A stretch of 59,963 bases of DNA from Akkermansia muciniphila (lineage in GTDB: Bacteria > Verrucomicrobiota > Verrucomicrobiia > Verrucomicrobiales > V1-33). Position 1 is the stretch's first letter. Each line of letters opens with the position of its first letter. The notes beneath the pieces are model-generated. The model was given only the letters and a program-made list of their open reading frames with translations, did no database searches and was not told the origin of the DNA. Shown piece by piece: positions 53,721-59,963 of this stretch. A program made the position numbers and the translations under genes. The DNA is taken from positions 1 to 59,963 of the forward strand of contig CALQSQ010000022.1 in assembly GCA_943333275.1 (NCBI GenBank), given 5' to 3'.

Positions 53721-56430
53721 AGAGGAAGGCGTTGCTGGTGAGCAGGACGCGCGCGAGACCCGCCCAGGCCTGCTCCCGGGCGTTTGGCGATGCGTTGAGT
53801 TTTTGCCGGTAGGAATCAAGAAATTCCACTGCCTCGCGAGTCTGGGATTCGGTGACGTCGCGGCCATGAGCTATTTCAAAAGCGAGCCGGATTTTCGCCG
53901 CTTCATCCCCACCGCTCTGCAAGATCCGCTGCGCGAAGGCGTCGGCCTGCTGCTGTACGAAGGGCGAATTCATCAGGAAGAGCGTCTGAGTGGGCGTGGT
54001 CGTCAGCAGCCGCTGATCCACACTGACATTGGGATCGGCGGCGTCGAACATGGCCAGGAACGGATGTCGGCGGGTGCGCTGGAGCATGAGATAAACGCTG
54101 CGGCGGTCGTGCTCATAAACTGCGAAAAAGGGCGCATGAATCGTGAAGGCCCAGGTGTTCACATCAGGAAACGGATGCGGCACGGGCGGGCTCAGGTCCA
54201 ATCGGCCGCTCACGGCGAGCATGGCATCGCGGATGGATTCCGCATCCAGCGGACTCCGTGCGTGCCTCCAGAGCCAGTGGTTCGCGGGATCTCGCTGCAA
54301 ATTTTCCGCGGCGTCATCACTCGCCAGTTGATACGTTTGCGACAGCATGATGAGACGATGCAGGGCCTTAACAGACCAACCCGAGGCGATGAATTCCGAC
54401 GCCAGCCAGTCGAGCAACTCCGGGTGGCTTGGCGGTGTCCCTCGCAGGCCAAAATCACTCGGTGAGGTGACAAGACCCTGACCGAAGTGCCACTGCCAGA
54501 CGCGATTCACAAAGACGCGGACCGTCAGCGGATTCGATGGGCGAGTCAGCCAGTTGGCCAATTCCAGCCGGCCGCTTCCGGGGGCATCCGGAGGCAACTG
54601 GTCCCCGCCCAGGATTTCCAGGAAACGCCGCGGCACTTCATCGCCGAGTTTGTCCGGCTCGCCGCGCAGTTGGATGCGGACATTCACGGGCGTGTCCTCG
54701 CTGACCCCATACGCCACCGGATAGGCCTCCCGGGCGGCTTCGGCTTCGCGAAGCTTGTTGGTGGCTGCAATGTCAGCATCCAGTTTCTTCGACCGTTCCA
54801 AGGAATCCGTAGTGGGCGCGACCGCGATCACCGGGCCACTGCCGGGGTCGCCAAAGGGTTTTTCCTGAAGTCCCACGTTGTCCAGATCACGTTCGGGCGC
54901 AGTCCCTGCAACGTGTCCGATACCATCGCAGATGAAGGTATCCGCAATGCCATTCCAATTTGCCCCCAGGGCTTTGTCTTGAAAATGAGTCAGGTCTCCA
55001 AGCACGCCAACGTCACCCGAAAACGATTTGGCCTCAGGATCCAGCGTCAGACGCAACGTATGCCAGGCGCCCGGCGTGGCCTTCCGCACCACTTCCCACT
55101 GAGCGCCGTTGCGAATGGCGATTTCCGTGGTTGTCACGCTGACTTCGACGGCCAGCGATTCGATCACGCCCTTGCCAAGATAAAATCGGTAGGCCCCGAT
55201 TTTGTCCGATGGATTGGCCGTGCGGAAATCAATCGTGAAATGCATCTGCCGGCCCGGCGTGGCCTTGAGCGGTGTGGCGAAAACATACCGCACGCCTTCG
55301 AACTGCGTGCCGCTGCCCAGCCGCACCCCGCGCGTGCCCGCCGGATGCACGTGGGTGAACGGGCTCTGTGCGTCTGCGAGCACCTGGTTGGGTCCTGCGG
55401 AAAGCCATGGAGCTTCCGGAGGCTTGCCGATGGGTTGAGCCTCCAGTCCTAGATCCACACCGCCCGCAATGGCCGTTCCATCCAGGTCAGAGCGTTCCCG
55501 TTTCATGCCGGCAATTCTATCATCGAGTCGGGTCAACTCTTCTGCTTTCAGTTTATCAAGCCTGGCCGCCTCTGCGGGAGGCACCAGGGGAAGAAACGAC
55601 GAGGGACGTTTCTGCTCCTCGCCGCCGGGAAACGCCCATTTCGTGCTTTGGAAAATGCCGTAGAGCGCGTAATAATCCGAGGCGCTGACAGGATCAAATT
55701 TGTGATCATGGCAACGCGCACAGCCCAGTGAAAGCCCCAGCAACGAGCGGCCGACGGAGTCGATGGCATCCGCGAAATCCAGGTGCTGGTAATCCGGCGA
55801 TGGCTTGTATCCGTAGCGTTTGCCCACGGCGAGAAATCCTGTCGCCGTAATCCGGCCTGCATACTGATCCGGCGGTCCCTGCGCAGCCAGAATGTCCCCG
55901 GCGATTTGCTCGCGAATGAATTGATCAAACGGCTGATCCGCATTGAAAGCATTGATGACCCAGTCGCGATATTTCGCCGCTTCGCGCACCGGATAATCCG
56001 CTCCATCGCCCGCCGTATCCGCATACCGCGCCACGTCCAGCCAATGGCGGCCCCAGCGTTCGCCGTAGGCTTTGCTGGCCAGCAGGCGATCGATCAGTTT
56101 TGCAAACGCCTCCGACGAGGTGTCGTCGAGAAAGACCGCGATTTCCTCCGGAGTTGGCGGCAGTCCCGTGAGATCAAAGGTCGCCCGGCGAATCAGCGTG
56201 CGCTTGTCGGCGGGTGCATTGGGTTCAAGCCCGTGCTCCTTCAGACCCGCACGGATGAAGCCATCCAGGTCGGAAGCGGCATGTGTCAGCGGTTGAAAGG
56301 CCCAGTGCCTGCGGGCCGCAGCCATGTCCACCCCGGCCTTGGCGGGCAAGGTCTCGGCGGCCGAAAGGGAGGCAAGCGCACTACCCAGGAGTGCTGCACA
56401 CAAGCCGAGTGCTGATTGGACGTAAGGCAT
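53710..56430 (-). CDS. DUF1549/DUF1553 protein lacking a cytochrome domain
   Basis: A 906-residue precursor with a signal peptide (about residues 1-23). DUF1549 (about 40-260) carries LIRRATFDLTGLPPTPEEI, GERWGRHWLDVARYADTAGD and GCARCHDHKFDP; a concanavalin/LamG-like insert (about 340-510) follows; DUF1553 (about 600-890) carries RLELANWLTRPSNPLTVRVF, NRVWQWHFGQGLVTSPSDFG and LLTTTPTQTLFLMNSPF. Many family members begin with a planctomycete-type cytochrome domain, which is missing here. Together with DUF1501 this is a common PVC pair of unknown reaction, sometimes tied to sulfated-glycan breakdown. It is the first gene of the nine-gene run. Confidence 0.94.
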   Translation of the reverse strand: MPYVQSALGLCAALLGSALASLSAAETLPAKAGVDMAAARRHWAFQPLTHAASDLDGFIRAGLKEHGLEPNAPADKRTLIRRATFDLTGLPPTPEEIAVFLDDTSSEAFAKLIDRLLASKAYGERWGRHWLDVARYADTAGDGADYPVREAAKYRDWVINAFNADQPFDQFIREQIAGDILAAQGPPDQYAGRITATGFLAVGKRYGYKPSPDYQHLDFADAIDSVGRSLLGLSLGCARCHDHKFDPVSASDYYALYGIFQSTKWAFPGGEEQKRPSSFLPLVPPAEAARLDKLKAEELTRLDDRIAGMKRERSDLDGTAIAGGVDLGLEAQPIGKPPEAPWLSAGPNQVLADAQSPFTHVHPAGTRGVRLGSGTQFEGVRYVFATPLKATPGRQMHFTIDFRTANPSDKIGAYRFYLGKGVIESLAVEVSVTTTEIAIRNGAQWEVVRKATPGAWHTLRLTLDPEAKSFSGDVGVLGDLTHFQDKALGANWNGIADTFICDGIGHVAGTAPERDLDNVGLQEKPFGDPGSGPVIAVAPTTDSLERSKKLDADIAATNKLREAEAAREAYPVAYGVSEDTPVNVRIQLRGEPDKLGDEVPRRFLEILGGDQLPPDAPGSGRLELANWLTRPSNPLTVRVFVNRVWQWHFGQGLVTSPSDFGLRGTPPSHPELLDWLASEFIASGWSVKALHRLIMLSQTYQLASDDAAENLQRDPANHWLWRHARSPLDAESIRDAMLAVSGRLDLSPPVPHPFPDVNTWAFTIHAPFFAVYEHDRRSVYLMLQRTRRHPFLAMFDAADPNVSVDQRLLTTTPTQTLFLMNSPFVQQQADAFAQRILQSGGDEAAKIRLAFEIAHGRDVTESQTREAVEFLDSYRQKLNASPNAREQAWAGLARVLLTSNAFLYVD

Positions 56431-56506
56431 TTACTTATTGATTCTTGCAAGGTGCCTTTGTCGATCCTGCCGTGCAAGCCGGAGGCTCCCCCGAAATCAA
56501 GTAGCC

Positions 56507-57115
56507 TCAGCCACTGGTTTTGGGCTTTTCAACCGCCTCAGGTTCCTGCGGTTCTGGGACCTCGGGGGACGTTTCCTCTGTCGGCACTTCCGGAAGGGCT
56601 TCCTTGGTGATTTTTGTGATGAAGTTGGGAACCAATCCCTCGGTAAAACCTGCAACAAAGGCCCAGAGCAGAGCCTTGGCCATATCGTTGTTGGTGGCTG
56701 GCATCGCCAAGGCCGCAAAACTTTCGAATGTCGTGAATGGACTCTCCACTGCGGCAAAGGCCGGAAAGAGCACCCCCTGCACAAATCCCGACATGAAAAT
56801 CACATACAACACCATGGCAAAGATGCCCCCGACAAACGGCGAGAGATAAATCTGAATGACGATCAGTTTCTCCGCCATCACCCCGGCCTGCCGCGCTTTC
56901 GTCAGAGTGAGGCTCTGAATGCGCCTAAAACTATTGACCACTCCACCCACAGTTCCAGCCACGAAAATGAGCGTCGTCCAAGGAAGAATTCCCCACTTCG
57001 CAAGAAACGCGCTGGTTGCCATCGAGGTTACCACCAGCACCAGGGCAATGGCGATATGGGTGGCCGGATTGGCCCGGCGGCGGGCTTTGCTTTCCTTTTT
57101 GGCTGGGTTCTTCAT
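56507..57115 (-). CDS. Hypothetical membrane protein
   Basis: A 202-residue protein with a basic start (MKNPAKKESKARRRANPATH) and about four membrane segments (about residues 20-39, 44-64, 88-118 and 145-165), then an acidic, proline-rich tail (EVPTEETSPEVPEPQEPEAV). No family recognised. The layout, a basic cytoplasmic N-terminus with an acidic tail, suggests an inner-membrane protein. It ends 76 bp from the start of the nine-gene run. Confidence 0.75.
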   Translation of the reverse strand: MKNPAKKESKARRRANPATHIAIALVLVVTSMATSAFLAKWGILPWTTLIFVAGTVGGVVNSFRRIQSLTLTKARQAGVMAEKLIVIQIYLSPFVGGIFAMVLYVIFMSGFVQGVLFPAFAAVESPFTTFESFAALAMPATNNDMAKALLWAFVAGFTEGLVPNFITKITKEALPEVPTEETSPEVPEPQEPEAVEKPKTSG

Positions 57116-57179
57116 GATGGGAACAGGCCCGCTGCTGGGCTGGTTGTGGCAGGTGGTCTTTGCTTTTGGATGGCGGGAA

Positions 57180-57518
57180 TCAGTCCCGTGCGGTCCAATT
57201 TGTCCGGCGTTTTTGTTTCAGGGGATGGCGGCCGCCTGCGGCGCGGCGGAAGGGTTCGAAGACGGATTCGGCTCCGTCCACCTTGATCTGGCAGACGAGT
57301 TCCAGGAGTTTGCCGAGTCGGCCTTTGGGAAAGCCTTTTTGTTTGAACCAGAGGAGGTATTCCACAGGGAGATCGTAGAGCGGCACGCCGTGGGGAGGAT
57401 GCGACAGCGGGCCGAATTTCCCGAAAGGCATGTGCATGCGGCCGATTTCCGCCATGGCGGCGGCAATGTCCCTTTGCAGACTTTCGAGCGATTCTTCGGA
57501 GGAGGCGGGATCGCTCAT
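57180..57518 (-). CDS. DUF3820-family protein
   Basis: A 112-residue protein whose centre matches DUF3820: MPFGKFGPLSHPPHGVPLYD then LPVEYLLWFKQKGFPKGRLG. Members are small, mostly Gammaproteobacterial and PVC proteins of unknown role, once called quorum-sensing-regulated factors. The C-terminal 30 residues are basic. It starts 9 bp after the cytochrome/LRR gene ends, so it is likely in the same transcript. Confidence 0.85.
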   Translation of the reverse strand: MSDPASSEESLESLQRDIAAAMAEIGRMHMPFGKFGPLSHPPHGVPLYDLPVEYLLWFKQKGFPKGRLGKLLELVCQIKVDGAESVFEPFRRAAGGRHPLKQKRRTNWTARD

Positions 57519-57527
57519 GGGAGGTGC

Positions 57528-59141
57528 CTACTGACCCATGTTGACCGCAACTCCCGGAATCTTCCCTTGCAGGGAGGCGGCCCCGGCGGCGGTGACCATG
57601 GACTGCCAGGCGTAAACTTTGCGCAGCTTGGCGAGGGATTCCAGATTCGTCAGGCCGGCATCGGTGACTTTGGTTTGGTAAATGTTGATGTAGTCGAGCT
57701 GGGAGCAGGTTTTCAGGTATCCGAGACCGACGTCGGTCGTATCGGTGCGGCTGAGAATGAGCCGGGTAAGGTGGCCCATTTTGCCGACGGTCACGAGGTC
57801 CTGATCGGTGATTTTGGTGCGGCTGAGGTCGAGCGTATGCACATTCATGGCGATGGGGGCGAGTCGTTCGAGCTTGATCTGGCCGGGACCGTAATCGCTG
57901 TGGCTGAAGTCGATTTCCAGAACCTTGCCATCCTTGGAAACAGGCCGGATGAGGACACCGTCCTTCTTCAGTTCCTCAATTAGGGCTGGCGGTGGGGCCT
58001 GCAGGGCGGCGCCGAGCGCATCCTCGGCAAAACTGGCTGCTCCGGAACTGGCGGTGGAAACGCCATCCCCCATGTCTGCGCCGCTTTCGATCCATTTCTT
58101 GATCATCGCAGCGTCCGCTGGAGAAACGCCGTCACCTTTGGGAGGCATGCGGTCTTCATCGCCGGGGGGTTTGGTGATGGATTGGAAGAGGCCGCTCTGG
58201 GTCGGCTTGCCCGCGAGGATCACTGCTTTGCCACGCACTCCGTTGCGGATGAAATCGGGTGAGTCCAATCGCAGATCGCCCTTTTGTTTCTCCGCTCCAT
58301 GACACGTGATGCAATGCTTCTGGATAATCGGGCGGATTTTGGATCCAAAAATGCTGTTTTTGGAAACCGGGCGGGCGTCCGCTACGGCCACCACGGGAGT
58401 GGGGGCGGGCGCGGGGGTTGGTGGCGTGCCAGGTGCTGGAGTGCCTTCGGCGGGCGCGGGTGTGCCTTCGGCGGGAGGCGGAGCAGGCGTGCCCTCGGCA
58501 ACCGCCGGAGGGGTTTCCTCCTTCATGGGTTCGGTGGGAGCCTCCGTGGGTTTCTCGGTTTCGGAGGATTTGTCAGGGGGAGTTTCTGTTCCGCCGTTGT
58601 TTGCCACGGTTTCCGGCGGAGTCTCCGTTACTGCGGGGGTGACGGGAGCGACGGGAGCTGGGGCGGGTGGTGCTGCGCTGGGATCTGCGGAAGCGAGCGC
58701 GCCGGAGCCTGCTTTCATTTCCAGAACGTGCCCGTTAAACAAAGCGAAGCCAGCCAGCACTGCGGCTCCGATGAGGGCACCGCGATATCCCAGTACATAC
58801 AAATCCTGATTCGGCATCTTCACCGGAGCATAACTGCCTGCGACCATGAACCGATCCTTGAGATTGGTAACGCCGCGATTCCGACCGCTGCGCTTGAACC
58901 ACCACCCGATCGCCGTCAGCCCGGAGGCCAGGCCGACAAACAGGCTGTAGTCCCAGGAGCCATGTTGAAGGAAATGCACACCGCCGCAGATCAGCGCCAT
59001 GATCGACGCACAGAAGAGCAGCCACAACACTGCGGGCTCGGCATCACGGCGGTCCTTGAACACCACGAAACATTCCAGCAATCCGGCTGCGAAGAGGATG
59101 CCAAGGGGCAGTTGGAGAAAGAGAGTGAGAAACGCGTCCAT
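57528..59141 (-). CDS. Membrane protein with cytochrome c and leucine-rich repeat domains
   Basis: A 537-residue protein. Four or five membrane helices (about residues 5-25, 33-60, 65-85 and 120-140) precede a long Ala/Pro/Glu-rich linker (about 150-245), a planctomycete-type cytochrome c domain (about 250-345, with heme site CITCH and EDRMPPKGD), and C-terminal leucine-rich repeats of about 24 residues (about 420-537: LDLSRTKITDQDLVTV, LILSRTDTTDVGLGYL, INIYQTKVTDAGLTNL). It probably sits in the inner membrane with heme and repeats in the periplasm; this is the electron-carrier type absent from the DUF1549 gene nearby. Confidence 0.92.
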   Translation of the reverse strand: MDAFLTLFLQLPLGILFAAGLLECFVVFKDRRDAEPAVLWLLFCASIMALICGGVHFLQHGSWDYSLFVGLASGLTAIGWWFKRSGRNRGVTNLKDRFMVAGSYAPVKMPNQDLYVLGYRGALIGAAVLAGFALFNGHVLEMKAGSGALASADPSAAPPAPAPVAPVTPAVTETPPETVANNGGTETPPDKSSETEKPTEAPTEPMKEETPPAVAEGTPAPPPAEGTPAPAEGTPAPGTPPTPAPAPTPVVAVADARPVSKNSIFGSKIRPIIQKHCITCHGAEKQKGDLRLDSPDFIRNGVRGKAVILAGKPTQSGLFQSITKPPGDEDRMPPKGDGVSPADAAMIKKWIESGADMGDGVSTASSGAASFAEDALGAALQAPPPALIEELKKDGVLIRPVSKDGKVLEIDFSHSDYGPGQIKLERLAPIAMNVHTLDLSRTKITDQDLVTVGKMGHLTRLILSRTDTTDVGLGYLKTCSQLDYINIYQTKVTDAGLTNLESLAKLRKVYAWQSMVTAAGAASLQGKIPGVAVNMGQ

Positions 59142-59252
59142 CGGGTGAAATAATTGTAGAGAGAATTGGGTGCTGGGTAGTATGTAGCCAGATTTTCCGC
59201 TCGTCCACGTCTGGATTTACGTAGCCGCAAATCTTTTCCACCCCCTTCGCTC

Positions 59253-59963
59253 ATGCCCACCGACCCCACATCCCCCCGCTCCGGCCTGCTCGCCGCTGGC
59301 AATTTCATCATCGATCACGTCAAGATCCTCGACTACTATCCCAGGGAGGAAATGCTCGCCACCATCCTCGACCAAAAGGCCAGCAATGGCGGCGGACCGT
59401 ATAACGTTTTGAAAAATCTCGCCAAACTCGGCGCCTCCTTTCCCCTCGCCGCGGCGGGTCTGGTGGGAAATGATGCCGGAGCCCAATGGGTCATCGATGA
59501 CTGCACCAAACACGGCATCGATACCACGCTCCTGAAGCAATCCCCCGACTACGCCACGTCCTACACCGACGCCTTCACCGTGCAATCCACCGGCAAGCGC
59601 ACCTTCTTCCATCAACCGGGAGCCAACGCCCATCTCGGCGCGCAGGATGTCACGCTCACGGATTCCCGCGCCAGGCTCTTCTACCTCGGTTACCTCATGC
59701 TGCTGGACCGGCTGGACGCATTGGATGAACACGGCCGCACCGAGGCCTCGCATCTGCTGGAAGCGGCTTCCAACGCAGGATTCATCACCATCACCGACCT
59801 CGTCAGCAAGCAGCACAAGGACTTCGCCACCTCCGCCAAAGCCTCCCTGCCGTTTGTGGATTATTTGATTTTAAATGAAATCGAATCCGGACGGCTCGTG
59901 GACCGCGACCTGCGGCCCGGCGGCGACCTCGACGTCGCCGCCACCGCCGAAGCAGGCCACAGC
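59253..59963 (+). CDS. PfkB-family sugar kinase, 3' end outside window
   Basis: The frame from ATG 59253 stays open to the end of the window (237 codons, no stop). It shows PfkB/ribokinase features: LLAAGNFIIDHVKILDYYPR at the start, ASNGGGPYNVLKNLAKLGA (about residues 44-62), the sugar-contact blocks FFHQPGANAHLG and LGYLMLLDRLD, and VDYLILNEIESGRL. It should phosphorylate a sugar using ATP; the sugar is unknown. The catalytic GAGD-type motif near the C-terminus is beyond the window. It is divergent from the cytochrome/LRR gene. Confidence 0.9.
   Translation, partial: MPTDPTSPRSGLLAAGNFIIDHVKILDYYPREEMLATILDQKASNGGGPYNVLKNLAKLGASFPLAAAGLVGNDAGAQWVIDDCTKHGIDTTLLKQSPDYATSYTDAFTVQSTGKRTFFHQPGANAHLGAQDVTLTDSRARLFYLGYLMLLDRLDALDEHGRTEASHLLEAASNAGFITITDLVSKQHKDFATSAKASLPFVDYLILNEIESGRLVDRDLRPGGDLDVAATAEAGHS

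Noticed and set aside
56482..56508. Terminator after the 202-aa membrane protein
   Set aside because: GAGGCT and AGCCTC can pair, but the loop is 15 bases and no T run follows on the minus strand.
59217..59816. 199-aa open frame on the minus strand
   Set aside because: It is antisense to the PfkB-family gene, which runs off the window and is the real CDS.

Overview
The window reads as the chromosome of a member of the Verrucomicrobiota (PVC superphylum), most like the Verrucomicrobiales. This is an inference from gene content: a DUF1501 gene next to a DUF1549/DUF1553 gene, a propeller protein with the PVC-type C-terminal heme-binding domain, a planctomycete-type cytochrome domain joined to leucine-rich repeats, tandem DUF1080 domains, ThuA, SASA esterases and a DUF6288 protein. 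These lie among ordinary housekeeping genes (pheT, ispD, rsmI, yqeY). The sequence is GC-rich and gene-dense. I recognised no rRNA, tRNA, CRISPR array or intact insertion sequence.

Layout. 1-3785: a truncated CDS end, an FAD-dependent dehydrogenase, a small zinc-ribbon membrane protein and a GT4 glycosyltransferase. 3792-9364 (leftward): yqeY, ispD, an M16 peptidase, a secreted cyclophilin and pheT. The ispD ORF only carries its nucleotide-binding loop if translation begins at a non-ATG codon. 9365-11680: an accessory island with a REP-like hairpin, a six-unit 42-bp tandem repeat built around a palindrome, and three small leftward genes, two of them preceded by the same 16-bp element. 11681-23702: mostly rightward genes for secreted carbohydrate-active or scaffold proteins (tandem DUF1080, DUF2341/LamG/SASA, a W-A repeat protein, SASA, DUF6288), with Uma2 and selO on the other strand.

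23772-40923 is a leftward run. It starts with a TlpA-like thioredoxin, then a glycan group: a GT4, a 1277-aa sulfatase-like/double-GT2 fusion and a sulfotransferase. Next come nif3 and rsmI, then ThuA, a heme-binding propeller protein and a PQQ-type propeller, and finally an old-yellow-enzyme-type oxidoreductase with a DapA-like TIM barrel. 41171-42389 holds an IS630-derived DNA-binding protein and an unknown protein.

42699-56430 is the most striking region: nine leftward genes with overlaps or gaps of at most 17 bp. In transcription order they are DUF1549/DUF1553, DUF1501, an aspartoacylase-like deacylase, an MFS transporter, an acetyl-esterase-like hydrolase, a tandem alpha/beta-hydrolase, an M81 (MlrC-type) metallopeptidase, an enolase-superfamily enzyme and a lactonase. 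I read this as one operon that imports and breaks down an acylated, amide-containing and acid-sugar-like substrate. The substrate is not known. 56507-59963 holds a membrane protein, a DUF3820 protein, a membrane cytochrome/LRR protein and the start of a PfkB-family sugar kinase that runs off the window.
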